NCBI GenBank assembly: GCA_949752735.1
Contig: OX457039.1
Location: 23,290,830-23,354,829, forward strand
DNA: 64,000 nt
Direction: 5' to 3'
Origin: Lumbricus terrestris
Lineage: Eukaryota; Annelida; Clitellata; Crassiclitellata; Lumbricidae
Shown: positions 12,374-24,118 of the stretch, in pieces
Numbering within the stretch: the first letter of the stretch is position 1
Layout of the letters: every line of letters starts with the position of its first letter
Made by a program: the position numbers and the translations under genes
Notes under the pieces: model-generated
Database searches by the model: none
What the model was told of the DNA's origin: nothing
What the model saw: the letters and a program-made list of their open reading frames with translations, nothing else

Positions 12374-12405
12374 AATAATAATAATAATAATAATAATAAT
12401 TGATG
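12268..12405. repeat. (GAT)n microsatellite flanked by (AAT)n
   Basis: AAT units, about 31 GAT units, then AAT units again. The GAT block sits inside the TAA array that flanks RLE copies. Confidence 0.95.
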
Positions 12406-12484
12406 TAACAATAGCCACTGACTGCTTCCATAGTTTTTGTGTACTTCCTGTTATACTGATGTTGTTTTTTGAAGATATTAAAAG

Positions 12485-12486
<2 letters not shown>
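12406..12486 (+). mobile_element. RLE family 4, 3'-UTR-only insertion
   Basis: Eighty bases (ATAGCCACT...TTGTACTTCCTGTTATACT...AAAAGGAATAATAA) match the 3' UTR of the family 4 copy at about 25,455-25,535. Both sides are TAA arrays, so this is an extreme 5' truncation. Confidence 0.8.

Positions 12487-12562
<76 letters not shown>
12487..12562. repeat. (TAA)n microsatellite
   Basis: Pure AAT run linking the preceding 3'-UTR tag to the next truncated copy. Confidence 0.97.
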
Positions 12563-12564
<2 letters not shown>

Positions 12565-13633
12565 CTTCGGGTCAGTGAAGGTGTCTTATTTATTGGGGAC
12601 GGCACCATGCTGGGGTCACCCCCTCTTGGAGTCATTGGATGACCTGATGAGGATCGGGCTGGAAGCAATCATTAACATCAAGCTTAATGACCTCCAATGG
12701 AAACAAGCTACGCTCCCAATCAGAGACGGTGGTCTTGGGATTAGAAGGGTTACGATGCTGGCATCTTCTGCTTACTTAGCGTCAGCTGCATCAACCAGAG
12801 ATCTCGGGACTGCATTCTCGACAGCGAGGATTGGACGAATGACCTGAGAGTCGAAATCTTACAGTCCCGCATCACTTCACATACTTGGAGCGGTGGCATT
12901 CCCACACGCCGTGGACTGGATGGCTACTGTGCCCTTAATTTCATGTGGACTTGGTCTGAGCAATGAGGCCGTCAAGGTGGCTATTGGTTTGCGCTTGGGT
13001 CTAAACTTCAACGCGCCACACCAGTGCCAGTGTGGAGATTTGGTGGATCAAGGAGGACACCACGGTCTGGTCTGTAATCAATCTGTGGGGCGAGCTAGCA
13101 GACACTTCGAGCTTAATGATATTGTTTGGAGGGCCCTTCGAGAGAGTGGATACTCCAAGCACAAAAGAACCGCCTGGGCTATTCCGTGCCGACGGCAAAC
13201 GGTCTGATGGAGCGACTCTGATACCGTGGTCGCGAGGCAAATACGTTGCCTGGGATGCCACTAGCATCCACACTTGCGCCACCTCATACATCCACGTGAC
13301 ATCGACTACACCGGGGGATGCGGCCTAAGTAGCAGCAACACGAAAAAATGTAAAGTATGCTAACCTCCCCGCAACACATGACTTCGTCCCTATTGCTTTT
13401 GAAACACCTTGCCCCATAAACAGATCAGGCATTGAATTTTTAACTGAACTTGGCCGGCGTTTGTCAGTGGTAACCGGAAACCCTCTGGAAACCACGTACC
13501 TTTTCCAACGCCTCTCAATTTGTACGCAAAGATTTAATGCAGTGGCATTTCGAGTCACGTCCACACAGTTGTCCTGTGATGAGGGTCGCTAACTCATGAA
13601 CAAAGAACTTTTTGTGCTTTTTCTTGTAAAACA
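12563..13633 (+). pseudogene. RLE retrotransposon, family 2, truncated and mutated copy
   Basis: Starts at GCTTCGGGTCAGTGAAGG, which is preceded by AT in the intact copy, so the junction with (AAT)n has microhomology. Compared with 7,120-8,296 it has a frameshift near 12,815, a deletion of about 110 bp near 12,885, another shift near 13,137 and stops after 13,320. The 3' UTR (ACTCATGAACAAAGAAC, CTTTTTCTTGTA) is conserved, but the TAA tail is replaced by another LINE's 3' end at 13,634. Confidence 0.82.
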
Positions 13634-13800
13634 TGTACTTCAACTTCAACTTCAACTTGTTTATTGATCCCAACAATATAAAACAGACAGGAAAAAAGAA
13701 AATGGTGGACATTGTTGATTGACACAAACTCCGCCGAATTTAAAATAACATGACATAAATGCTTGAAATTTAATTAACGGCGACTAATATTAAAGGTCTT
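13634..13800 (-). mobile_element. LINE 3' end with (TTGAAG)n tail
   Basis: On the minus strand, TTGGGATCAATAAACAAG is followed by three TTGAAG units, a typical short-repeat tail of CR1/RTE-type LINEs. No coding sequence can be recognised upstream, so only the terminus is supported. Confidence 0.45.
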
Positions 13801-13850
13801 GCGTTGGTGAACATCCGTTGAATTCATTTGGATTTAATTTTCGAGTGGTT

Positions 13851-14585
13851 ATGGCTAAAAAAGTCATTAAAATGGATGACCTACTTGAGGCCGTACAAGA
13901 CGCACGTGTGCTAGACGCATTGGTACAGCGCCTCACCGAAGTCTTAACTCCGGTCCTAACTCCGGTAGCTGAAGCTATTTTCAACAATCTAGCGAAGAAT
14001 TTTGTGTCGACTACCCTCGAGGGTCTTGTTGACGGCCTAGTCACGGAGAAACTGGCTGCGGTTACCGAAGTTTCAAACACCCGTCTGGCCAGACTTGAGG
14101 CAGAAAACCGGCTGCTCAGCCTTCGCATCGATGACCTAGAAACCAACAGCCGCATGAATAACCTGGCATCCCTGAGTCAAATCAACCTGATTTCTCAGTC
14201 GTGGACGCACCATTTGAAAATCGACGTAAGCAGAATCAATCTACAACCCGGGCAGTTGTTGAGTTATGCCAAACCAGACTCGGACTAACAACCATCAATG
14301 AGTCCGACATCGTTACATCATATCGCATCCGTAAGAAGGAGAAGAGCGGCTGTCGACCTGTCATCGTCAGCTTCTCTAAACAACAAACGCGAAACCTGGT
14401 ATACCGATCAGGGTGCCAACTCTTCTCACCATTCCTCTGCCCAAATCTATATCAACGAGCATCTTACGAAGGGTAATGCTCTCATCTTTGCAGAGGCCAG
14501 GAAGCTGCTTCGTCAAAAGAGAATTACGTCTACCTGGACATCGGGAAGCTGCACATTCATAAAGCAAACCGATGCACAAAACTAG
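13851..14585 (+). pseudogene. LINE ORF1-like (coiled coil plus RNA-binding region)
   Basis: Begins ATGGCTAAAAAAG. The first about 105 residues are heptad-rich (LARLEAENRLLSLRIDDLE), followed by NSRMNNL, a hallmark of L1/CR1-type ORF1 proteins where the coiled coil meets the RRM-like domain. The frame then shifts, and the next frame continues with VELCQTRLGL, ESDIVTSYRI and RPVIVSFSKQQTR. It would encode an RNA chaperone binding LINE RNA. At least two frameshifts make it non-functional. No ORF2 is attached. Confidence 0.65.
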
Positions 14586-14663
14586 ACACCAAGAACAATT
14601 CGCATAACCAGTGAACTTGACGAATATCCGATTCTCACATTATTATCTACCATTATATTTTCT

Positions 14664-14704
14664 GGCAACTTAAAATCATCTAAAATTTAGATGATTTTAA
14701 GTTG
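14664..14704. repeat. Perfect palindrome, 20-bp arms, 1-nt loop
   Basis: GCAACTTAAAATCATCTAAA is followed by one A and its exact reverse complement. AT-rich and not associated with a gene. Confidence 0.9.
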
Positions 14705-14928
14705 CATTCGTAAACTTCTATAGTTAACGTCAAAAACAGAATAACCAACGGTCATACACATGTAATTGATGACTGCAAACTGATGCCAGTCAAAAACTTT
14801 GGTAGGATGCAGAGAACGACGAGCACATGTGTTACTTTTATAGATATATTTTGATGGAAAACATAGAATAAATCTAACATAACAGGCAAGACTTTGGCCA
14901 AAAATTAACATCAATTTAATTTAACATC
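14705..14928. other. No gene seen
   Basis: AT-rich sequence between a palindrome and the start of the next RLE copy. Nothing recognised. Confidence 0.6.
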
Positions 14929-16769
14929 ATGGCGCCGCCTGGCAGCGAAGTGTGCTAATTCATACGCCATGTCTCAACTGCTCGCTCCCATTCAACTGGG
15001 GGTAGGTGTTTCTGGAGGCGCTGATGCAGCCGTTCATGCGACACGCCGATGGGTGACAGCAATGCCCGAAGACAACGTATTGGTGAAGCTTGATTTCACA
15101 AACGCGTTTAACACTCTGCGCAGAGATTCTCTTCTAGAGACCGTGGCTAGAGACATTCCAGAGCTCTACCGTTTTGCTCACGCTGCCTACTCGAACCGTC
15201 CGCTCCTGCGTTATGGATCGAACACAATACGATCTGAAGAGGGGACACAGCAAGGCGATCCTTTGGGTCCTCTGGAGTTCTGCCTTGTCTTACAACCGCT
15301 TTTGGTCAAACTGAGATCAAATCTGCGTGTTGGTTACCTGGATGACCTGACATTGGGTGGTAGCAGTGGCTGCCGATATCCTTCTGATTGCACAAGAAGC
15401 GAAGGACCTTAAACCGCAGCAAATGTGAAATCGTCTGACACAACTCACATGCACTACTTGATGACCCGGCGTTTGAAGGTTTTACGAACATCACCTTTGA
15501 GGAGTTGACCTTGTTGGGTGCACCTCTGTTGCCGGGTCCAGCTGTGGAGATGGTCGTCGGATCGAAGGCCAACGATCTAGAAAGGGCAATCACAAGGCTC
15601 TCCATGCTCTATGCACATGATGCTCTGGTTCTGCTAAAAAACAGCTTAAGTGTTCCACAGCTGCTTTACAGCATGCGCACAGCTGTATGTACTGACTGTC
15701 CGGGCTTGGCTCGGTTCGACAACTTATTAAGAGTAGGTCTATCTACCATCTTGAACGTGGACCTTGACGACGACCGCTGGCTCCATCCAGGCTTCTTTGC
15801 CTGTCAGAGATGGTGCCCTTGGAGTTCGCTGTGCATCAACGCTGGCACTTTCTGCCTTTCTGGCTTCTGCCGCTAGCACGAGCGAACTGCAGGCCTGCAT
15901 CCTACATACAGAGTCAGCTGATGCTCCATATGTTCTTGCAGACTTAGCTCTCAACGTATGGATTACCCTGACAGGCGCAGACCCACCTACTGGAGCAGCA
16001 TCTCACAGCCAAAAGGAGTGGGATTCTAGGTTCACTGAAAAGGCATGGACGGGTCTGCTCGAGTCCACCAGCGTCCCATGCGACCGCGCTCGCCTGCTAG
16101 CTTCGAGAGCCTCTCATTCTGGAGACTGGATGCTTGCTCCCCCTGTGACTGCGCTGGGCCTGCGCCTCTCAGACGAGGAGATACGGTTTGCAGTTGGCGT
16201 GAGATTAGGAACATCGCTTTGTGAACCTCATGTGTGCCACCACTGCCGAGGGAATGTCGACGAGAGAGGTTTGCATGGACTGGTATGCAAAGGAGGAAGC
16301 GGTAAGCACCAAAGACATAACATGATAAACGATGTCGTCTGGAGAGCTCTTGGACGGGCGAAAATCCCGACCCACAAAGAACCCCCCGGTCTGGTAAGAG
16401 AAGACGGAAAGCGACCAGACGGTGTGACAATCATCCCTTGGTCACGAGGTCGATGCCTGGCATGGGATGTGACAGTGCCCGACACTTTCGCCCTGTCTCA
16501 CCTTCCACACACATCAATCGGAGCTGGCGAAGCCGCCGAAAGCGCAGCTGCGTTGAAAAATATCAAGTATTCCACCATAACCAATACCCACGATTTTGTG
16601 GCGGTCGCCTTGGAGACCGGCGGCGCTTGGTGCAAAGAAGGACTGGATTTCATTTCTGATTTGGGGAGGAGAATTGCTGCCGCTACCCATGACCCTATGG
16701 AAGCGTCATACTTATTCCAGCGGATTTCTGTGACTCTTCAGCGGGGGAACGCCATTTGCCTATCCGGTA
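14929..16769 (+). pseudogene. RLE retrotransposon, family 3, 5'-truncated and frameshifted
   Basis: Begins inside the RT (WRRLAAKCANSYAM) and continues with [38 protein letters not shown] (to about 15,360). A small deletion and frameshift follow near 15,390-15,420 and another shift near 15,765. The next frame (15,764-16,769) holds ASLPVRDGALGVR and an almost complete endonuclease: CHHCRGN...HGLVC, KHQRH, KRPDG, AWDVTVPD, and the end NAICLSGT. The 5' junction is not next to TAA, unlike most copies here. The 3' end is interrupted by the CR1-like insertion. Confidence 0.82.
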
Positions 16770-18440
16770 CAAGTAAGTAAGTAAGTAAGTATTTTCTTTA
16801 TTACTCCACTTGCAAACGCACAATGGGACACAGAACATCATTATAATAGATAGAAGTAATAATAGGTAATAAAAATGTGCAAATTATAATCAAAGTTAAA
16901 TATAATATAATTACTAAACTATCATCGACAAACAAGCTAACTATATAACATTCTGGTGATAAATCCCTTTGCAATCAACGAATCACAACGTGGTATTTCA
17001 AGATTGTGTGATCGGGGCCTAAGGGAGTAACCAGTTACACGTTCAGGTGGAAGAAGATAATGGAGGACATGCCCGGGGTCACAGAGGATAGAAGAAAAGA
17101 GGGATACATCTGCCTTAGAACATAACATGTCAAAAGTAGGGGTGTTAGAGGGCAAAAAACCCTGTCTTATCAACTTTCTAATAATAGCGGACAGACGACT
17201 CCTCTGACCCTCATTTGCAAAACCCCACCATGCTGGTGAAGAATAAAGCATTCGCGCAACAGTGGTGGAACGCACAACATCATGGAGTCGGCTGCCTGTC
17301 AAACCATGTGAAACAAGGACACGAAGTGCATAAAATGACTGCTTTGCTTTACAGACAATGTTATCAATGTGCTCAGAAAAACCCAATCTATATGAAAGCG
17401 TAATACCCAGAACCTTGACTGCATTAACTCGTTCAATCCCTATAATGGGGGGAGGGCAATCAGAAGTTTTGGAACGGGGACGCCTAAAGATGACTTCACA
17501 TGACTTGCTATGATTGAGGCGCAAGTTACAATTACTAGCCCACTCTGCAATGTGATTAAGTTCAGCATCAGTAGTGTCAATATTAGATGCAGGAATAATT
17601 AGGTAACAGTCATCAGCATATTTAAAAAGTCTATTACCTGCAAACAGTAGCTTTAATCCAGAAATTAAGGAAAGAAAGTTGACTGGCCCAAGGCCAGACC
17701 CTTGAATAATGCTTGCATTAATGCACTTGAAAGAGGAGGTTATGCCACAGAACTTAGTGCAATGCACTCGGTTATGTAACAAAGCAAGAACCCAGTTATA
17801 AACAAAGTCAGGAATCGGCATAGAGGCTAACTGTACAGCAAGACTATCATGCCTTACAGTATCAAAAACCTTAGAAAAATCCAAAGATACAAGACGAACA
17901 TATGGTTCACATTTAACTGACTCAAGTAAATGGTGAGTTAAAGCAATGAGCGCAGCAGTAGTAGACCCAGAGGGTCTGAAAGCAAATTGGTCAGAATATA
18001 TGTAGTTCTCATCAGGATTAGTCAGAATTGGATAGTAATATTTATGCACAACAAATTTCTCTAGAATTTTACATAATACAGGTGTAATAGAAATTGGGCG
18101 GAAATCAGCCTCAGAATCAGGACTTGACATTTTTGGAATAGGGGTAATTTTGCTCTCCTTCCATTGAGGAGGGATATATGATTCAGACAAAGATCTTTTA
18201 AACAGGTATGATATGGGTGCTGACAAAAGATGAGCCATGCTTGAAAGGAGCCATGACGGAAGCCCATCCGGTCCAACTGACACACCACGAATAGACGATA
18301 GGGCACGGAAGACCTGGAATTCTTCCATGACCACGGCCTCATCATTGCCACCGCTAACCGATCGACACGAGAAGGAGATTTACAATCCGGCAAAACGAGC
18401 CGAGGAACGACAGATGGAAGCGACTTGCAGCAGATGAGAC
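16770..18440 (-). mobile_element. CR1/Jockey-like LINE, 5'-truncated, (ACTT)n tail
   Basis: The minus-strand ORF (18,334 to 16,937, 465 codons) has RT motifs GPDGLPSWLL (about residues 21-30), SLDFSKVFD (catalytic D152), IIQGSGLGP and KYADDCYLI (YADD 239-242), then the C-terminal region VRSTTVARMLYSSPAWWGF. The 3' tail reads (ACTT)n at 16,770-16,789. The apurinic endonuclease domain and the first RT blocks are missing. The usual PQGSVLGP is changed to IQGSGLGP and AFD to VFD, so activity is doubtful. It split the 3' end of a family 3 copy. I could not find a clear TSD. Confidence 0.82.
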
Positions 18441-18463
18441 TGTGTGGCACATTAATATGTCGA

Positions 18464-18550
18464 TAATAGCCTAGACATTAGGGTGGTTCGAATGTAATGG
18501 ACAAAAAAAACTTTTTCTTGAATAAATGTTCATAATAATAAAAAAAATAA

Positions 18551-18602
<52 letters not shown>
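18464..18602. repeat. Short dispersed tag plus (TAA)n
   Basis: ATAATAGCCTAGACATTAGG...GAATGTAATGGACAAAAA..CTTTTTCTT (18,464-18,520) occurs again at about 29,746-29,808, both times next to TAA arrays. It is probably another 3'-UTR-only insertion of an RLE family. It is followed by an A-rich/(TAA)n array to 18,602. Confidence 0.65.
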
Positions 18603-18604
<2 letters not shown>

Positions 18605-18703
18605 CTCAACCGCTGAACCTCAACCTGAGAATCTCCAGCCATCTGCTTCTCGGAGTCGTTCGCATTTATTCTCGGAAGGTGAAATATCTCCTAGCCGACT
18701 GCA

Positions 18704-21148
18704 ATGACGTTTTCGTCAAGATCAAGCTGGCATTTCGAACGTGTTATCTTCGCTGAGCTCCCGATCAATGACAGCCATGGTGGAAAATATAAAGCAGATG
18801 TCGGCCAGTCGGTTGCTTCAGCTGTTGCATCCAAACTAGAGGATGGCAACATCAGAGCGGCAATCCGAATTCTGTGCTCTAACGACAGACCCGTTTCGGC
18901 TGACCTTGACACCCTGACGGAGCTACGCTCAAAACACCCTTCGCCTCCAATCGACCGACCTCGCATCACGGCAAAAAACACCATGGCACCCTTTCAGACA
19001 ACAGAAGATGAGGTACTTGGCCGGATCCGCTCTTTCCCGCAGGGTTCTTCGGGCGGACCAGACGGTCTTCGACCCCAGCATCTTTCGGACCTGGTGAATT
19101 GCACTGAAGTTGGTTCAGAGCTGATTTCCGCTATAACTGGTCTGGTCAACCTTCTTCTTAGAGGCGAATGCCCTGAACTCATTAGACCCTTACTCTTTGG
19201 AGGAACTCTCATTGCTCTACGAAAAGCATCTGGAGGTCTGCGCCCGATTGTAATAGGCTATTGCTGGCGCAGGCTCGCATCCAAATGTGCAAATACCTAC
19301 GCGGTCTCAACGGCAACTGACTATCTCGCACCGAGGCAAGTGGGTGTTGGTGTTCCGGGTGGAGCAGAGGCGGCGGTTCATTCAGCGAGACGCTTCCTGG
19401 AAGCAATGCCAATAGGGTCCATCTTGGTAAAGCTGGACTTTAAGAATGCCTTCAATAGCCTCTTCAGAGACAGGATGCTCTCTTCGATTGATGATGTCCT
19501 TCCGGAACTGGCTCCATTCTGTCACCTGGCATACGCAGAACCTTCACAGCTTCTGTTCGGTCAGTATACCATCTTATCACAAGTCGGACCTCAACAAGGA
19601 GACCCGCTCGGTCCTTTGCTCTTTTGCCTTCCACTACAGCCAATTCTGCAGGATTTGTCATCACCGCTGGTCCTGGGATACATGGATGATGTATCTCTAG
19701 GAGGTGAGGCAGCTATTGTGGAGAAAGACGTGAAACTACTGAAGCAGCGATGCGAGCAACTTGGACTGCAACTCAATCAAGAAAAGTGTGAAATCATATA
19801 TCACAATGACATGCAGTACTCCGACAGTGTCTTCCGAAATTTCACCGTCACGACACCAGAGAGAGTCTGTTTGATAGGTGCACCATTGTCCACAAGTGAA
19901 GCATTGACGAAATGTCTGGAGGACAGATGCACGGAGTTGGAGTTGGCAATAAGTAGACTAGAGTCCATTTCCAAACATGATGCTCTGACCCTCCTCAGAT
20001 TCTCACTCAGCTCTCAGAGACTGGTGTATACATTAAGGTGCAGCCCGTGTACAGGTCACGTTTTGTTGGACAGATTCGACAGTATTCTTCGATATGGTTT
20101 AAGCACAGTCTTCAACATCGCCTTATCGAATGATCAATGGCTACAGGCCTCTTTGCCCGTGAAGATGGGTGGACTGGGAATTCGTCGGGTAGCTTCGCTT
20201 GCACTCCCTGCCTTTTTGGCTTCTGCTGCAGGCACCCGCGACCTCCAATCCTCCATGCTTGGATTCAATAACACTGTCATCGACTTATGTGTGGAAGAGA
20301 TGACGCGACGTTGGTGCGACGAGAGCCACATCACACCACCAGACGAGAGTGTAGCCCACAAACAGTCACACTGGGACAGACCGCTTGTCATCAAGGTGGT
20401 AGAGTCACTGGACACCACCCACACTGACGCTTACCACCAAGCACGCCTTAAAGCAGTTGCTGCGCCTCACAGTGGCGACTGGCTGTTTGCACTTCCAATA
20501 CCGTCATGTGGTTTGAGGCTGGACGATGAGGCTGTAAGAATTGCAGTAAGCCTCCGTTTTGGTGCGGGTATATGCGAGCCACACGCATGTCCCTGTGGAG
20601 CAGTGGTTACAGCAGATGGCTCGCATGGTCTGTCGTGTGGTCTCGGTCCTGGAAGGATTGCCAGACACGCCGTACTGAACGACCTGTTCAGCCGCAGCCT
20701 GACTCGTGCAGGTGCTCCCAACACCAAAGAGCCCACCGGTTTGTTGAGGACGGACGGAAAGCGTCCCGATGGGATGACTCTCATTCCATGGCGTGGTGGT
20801 CGCAGTCTTGTTTGGGATGTGACAGTGACGGACACCGTGGCTCCCTCCTACCTTAATTCAACGTCGGTTGCAGCTGGAGCGGCGGCTGAGATGGCAGCCA
20901 CCAGAAAGAATTCGAAGTACAGTGAACTGTCCAAAACCCACTTATTTGTGCCGCTGGCCTTCGAGACCCTGGGTCCCATCAACGAAGACGGCCTTGATTT
21001 TATTAAAGATCTAGGAAGACGTCTTTCCCAACTTTCCGGGGACTCTAGAGAAACTTGTTATCTCTTCCAGCGCTTGTCAGTCACCATCCAGCGCTTTAAT
21101 TCCGTGGCCTTCCGCGGTTCTTTTGTCCAACCAGATTTTGTCGAATAA
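18704..21148 (+). CDS. RLE retrotransposon, family 1, intact RT and endonuclease
   Basis: A single open frame of 814 codons. RT motifs in order: [63 protein letters not shown]. The C-terminal endonuclease has CPCGA...[21 protein letters not shown] and VWDVTVTD. It would reverse-transcribe its RNA at a cleaved target, here presumably (TAA)n. The copy begins at about 18,603 directly after (TAA)n and lacks the N-terminal zinc-finger part, so the first methionine is probably an internal residue. The 3' end GTCGAATAAAA runs straight into (TAA)n. Intact, hence relatively young. Confidence 0.87.
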   Translation: MTFSSRSSWHFERVIFAELPINDSHGGKYKADVGQSVASAVASKLEDGNIRAAIRILCSNDRPVSADLDTLTELRSKHPSPPIDRPRITAKNTMAPFQTTEDEVLGRIRSFPQGSSGGPDGLRPQHLSDLVNCTEVGSELISAITGLVNLLLRGECPELIRPLLFGGTLIALRKASGGLRPIVIGYCWRRLASKCANTYAVSTATDYLAPRQVGVGVPGGAEAAVHSARRFLEAMPIGSILVKLDFKNAFNSLFRDRMLSSIDDVLPELAPFCHLAYAEPSQLLFGQYTILSQVGPQQGDPLGPLLFCLPLQPILQDLSSPLVLGYMDDVSLGGEAAIVEKDVKLLKQRCEQLGLQLNQEKCEIIYHNDMQYSDSVFRNFTVTTPERVCLIGAPLSTSEALTKCLEDRCTELELAISRLESISKHDALTLLRFSLSSQRLVYTLRCSPCTGHVLLDRFDSILRYGLSTVFNIALSNDQWLQASLPVKMGGLGIRRVASLALPAFLASAAGTRDLQSSMLGFNNTVIDLCVEEMTRRWCDESHITPPDESVAHKQSHWDRPLVIKVVESLDTTHTDAYHQARLKAVAAPHSGDWLFALPIPSCGLRLDDEAVRIAVSLRFGAGICEPHACPCGAVVTADGSHGLSCGLGPGRIARHAVLNDLFSRSLTRAGAPNTKEPTGLLRTDGKRPDGMTLIPWRGGRSLVWDVTVTDTVAPSYLNSTSVAAGAAAEMAATRKNSKYSELSKTHLFVPLAFETLGPINEDGLDFIKDLGRRLSQLSGDSRETCYLFQRLSVTIQRFNSVAFRGSFVQPDFVE

Positions 21149-21149
21149 A

Positions 21150-21183
<34 letters not shown>
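21149..21183. repeat. (TAA)n microsatellite
   Basis: A-rich junction then about ten TAA units following the stop codon of the family 1 copy. Confidence 0.95.
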
Positions 21184-21912
21184 TAGAACGTTACGTCATC
21201 AGTTTATCGTGTTAGTCATCACCGTTACGCTTAGCACAATTTATGCTTTTTCTCCGTCTTTAAGATTTCGTCAGATCTGGATTAATCGATATTTTGATGA
21301 TTTAAGTTCTTGTGACTGCGAAAACTTCATCCATCATAGACAACATGCACAGGTTTCAATTCTTTTCAGTTGGATAAAACCATAGAGGTGTATTATATAA
21401 TAAATATATCACTAGAGGGAGTATCACGTCTCTATATTGAAGTCGGTCTAATTAGCACAAACCAATCACATCATATCTGTCTAATTGGCACCCAACCAAT
21501 CCTAGGCGACTCTCATACTGACCAAGCATCGATCTGGAAAAATAACTAAAATAGTATCAGCATTTTTATAATAAGACGAACTTGTCGATGTTTACTTGTC
21601 AATATTGCAAGAAACTGCAAAATTAACAAGCAAGCATCGACATTTTCGTTTTATTATTATAAAATGCTCATGTCGTTTAATTTATTTTTCAAATCGATGC
21701 TGTAAGACTGTGTGTGATTGGTCCGTATGAGAAATCGCCTCTGATTGGTCGGAACGACACGCGCGTTGTAGGCTAAATTTGTAACTTCATATTTGACTGC
21801 AGGGCAGATACGTCAAATGGCCTGTGACGTTTACGTTGCCATGGCGACGTACTGTTTTGTCAAGGCGGAGCGTAGCTGTTTACTTTTGAAATAAGATCTA
21901 CGCAAACACAAC
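21184..21912 (+). other. Probable 5' UTR of family 4 element with an inverted-repeat insertion
   Basis: No ORF. It lies between a TAA array and the N-terminal ORF of the family 4 copy, so it may be that element's 5' UTR. Arms at about 21,528-21,601 and 21,627-21,702 (landmarks GCATCGAT, TAATAA, TGTCGATG) are reverse complements with a short spacer, resembling a MITE. Confidence 0.5.
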
Positions 21913-23512
21913 ATGAACAGAAAACAATCTAAGGGTATCGGAACTTGCCGTGTTTGCTGTGCAAAATTTAAAACACACTCATCTGATGGCACCGTTCATC
22001 GTCACGGTCCTAGGCCTTCACCCTGCCCCGGTTCTAGTCAGCCGTCTGCAGAGACATTAGCCCCCAACGCAGGTTTTTCTGGGGAGCAGTCAGTAGCGGG
22101 TGTGAACAACTTCGTTGACCATTCTTCTCATGCCCTCTCAACCGAGTATTAGGATTACTGGAATCACTGACTTAGGAGGCAGCCAGCTTACGCCCGTTAT
22201 GGAAGAGGACGTGATTCAACATCCGAACATCATTACGAGGCTGCTCAAGCACATTCCGAAAGGGGCTAGGATCCGAGTCTGGAAGGCTTATGACAAACAT
22301 TTTAAACAGTATTCTTTTGAATCCTATGAAAATTGAAAACTGGCGAAACCTCTTGGCTTTTGCACCCATCGTTCTAGAACAGCCCAATCGTGGTGGAAAA
22401 CGACACAATTTGACGTCTACCATCAGAAAACGGATAACGGATTTTCATCATTTGCTGCCAGATAAGCTTCCAGACATTTTTGATCAAAACAAATAACTCG
22501 TTCATCCTGCAAAGACTTCGCCCAGCATCGAACACAAGATGGCCGCGGCGGTAGCGGCCAAGATTGAAGAGGTCAACATCAAGGCCGCGACACGAATTTT
22601 GTGCTCGGGAGATGCTCCAGCTCCAATCAACGAAATAACGCTTCAGGAGCTTCGATCGAAACACCCATCACCACCCTCTGATCGACCCCCTTCTTCGACC
22701 GAGGCCTATCAAGCATCTGAAGCGATGGTCCGTGACCAAATACGGCACTTCCCACCGGGCTCGTCGGGCGGTCCCGATGGCCTAAAGCCACAACACATCC
22801 TAGAAATGATAAACACAAAGGATACCGGACCGGAGCTGTTGTCCGCCATCACGGGTCTGGTGAACGTTCTTTTAGCAGGAAAATGTCCGGCAGAGATGCG
22901 CCCAATTCTGTTTGGTGGCACTCTCTTTGCTCTTCAGAAAAAAACGGGCGGTCTACGACCAATAGCTATCGGATACTATTGGCGCAGACTGCCCTCTAAA
23001 TGTGCCAACAAATATGCAAGCGACCAAGCAGCAGCTTACCTATCGCCGAAGCAACTGGGTGTTGGAGTCCCAGGCGGATGCGAGGCAGCGGTTCATGCAA
23101 CCCGTAGATTTATCACAAACATGGATGACGACAACATCGTTGTGAAACTCGATTTATCAAATGCCTTCAACAGCCTATACCGAGACTGTATGCTGGCTTC
23201 AGTGATCGAGATCTTACCAGACCTGGCTCCATACTGTTTCCAATCCTACGCCGAAGAATCAACACTAAAATTCGGCGTCTACACGGTTCAATCTCGGGTG
23301 GGGCCTCAGCAAGGCGATCCGCTGGGACCTTTACTTTTCTGCCTACCCCTACAGCCTATGCTTCTTCAGTTGGTCTCACCCCTGTCATTCGGATACCTCG
23401 ACGATCTCACCCTAGGCGGAAAGGCGGAAACGGTCGCAGCCGATGTTGAGTTCATCGAGAGAACGTGCTCCACTATGGGCCTTACACTTAATCGTTCCAA
23501 ATGTGAGGTAAT
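21913..23512 (+). pseudogene. RLE retrotransposon, family 4, N-terminal and RT part
   Basis: Starts ATGAACAGAAAACAATC with the putative zinc finger CRVCCAKFKTH..DGTVHRHGPR..PC also seen in the full-length copy. A frameshift near 22,110 and stops near 22,335-22,495 break the linker. The frame from 22,539 reads [51 protein letters not shown] and LNRSKCEVI. There it is split by a minus-strand LINE at 23,513. It resumes at 24,119. Confidence 0.82.
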
Positions 23513-24110
23513 TATTTAGCTTTTGCAGTTCACGCAGAGCCACTCAACAGCAGCCTCACCGGCCTCGTGTAGGACGGGCATTCTGCCCGGAAAGCGAGAT
23601 GTTATACAGTCATTTACAATGTGTGCCATAGTCTGAATGTTCCCACAGCTGCAAAGGGGATCTGTGGCTTGACCCCAACGGACCAGGTTGGCAGCGCATC
23701 GTCCCTGGCCCGTTCTGAAGCGGTTCAGCGTGACCCACTGAGCCCGCGGAAGGTTATAGCCTGGGGGCCATACAGACGGCTCGGCCACGAGCGAGCGGTT
23801 AACAACTTCAGCTACTGACCACTCGATGCTCCAGGCCGCAAAAGCTGTAATGTCCTCCTCAGGTTGATCCCTTCATATGGGCCGGCGCGATGGAAGGCGT
23901 AGTCCTGGGTGACACGCAATATCCATATACAGCGGGAGATTTCTGTTTGCCCGGACCTTCCGAAGCATCTTCGTGGTTGCCTCCATTCTTCTCAGGTGCG
24001 GAGGGGGATGTTGCTCAGAACCGGCAGCCAAGCAAGCGGAGTGGGCCGCAGTGTCCTCGAGATGATCCGCATAGTTGCGTTTAACTTTGTGTCGACAAGG
24101 TGAGTATGGC
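23513..24110 (-). mobile_element. Jockey-like LINE C-terminal fragment with 8-bp TSD
   Basis: The minus-strand frame (23,788 to 23,516) reads PGYNLPRAQWVTLNRFRTGQ, LCSCGNIQTMAHIVNDC and AVEWLCVNCK, the C-terminal region of Jockey/CR1-type LINE polyproteins with its CxCG..H..C motif. Upstream (to about 24,100) a shifted frame has SACLAAGSEQHPPPHLRRME. Direct repeats GAGGTAAT at 23,505-23,512 and 24,111-24,118 form the target-site duplication. Removing the insert rejoins the host RLE frame at KCEVI/ARIN. Confidence 0.85.
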
Positions 24111-24118
24111 GAGGTAAT

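Noticed and set aside
21528..21702. Promoter structure of the family 4 element
   Set aside because: The inverted arms look more like an inserted MITE, and nothing in the sequence shows promoter function.
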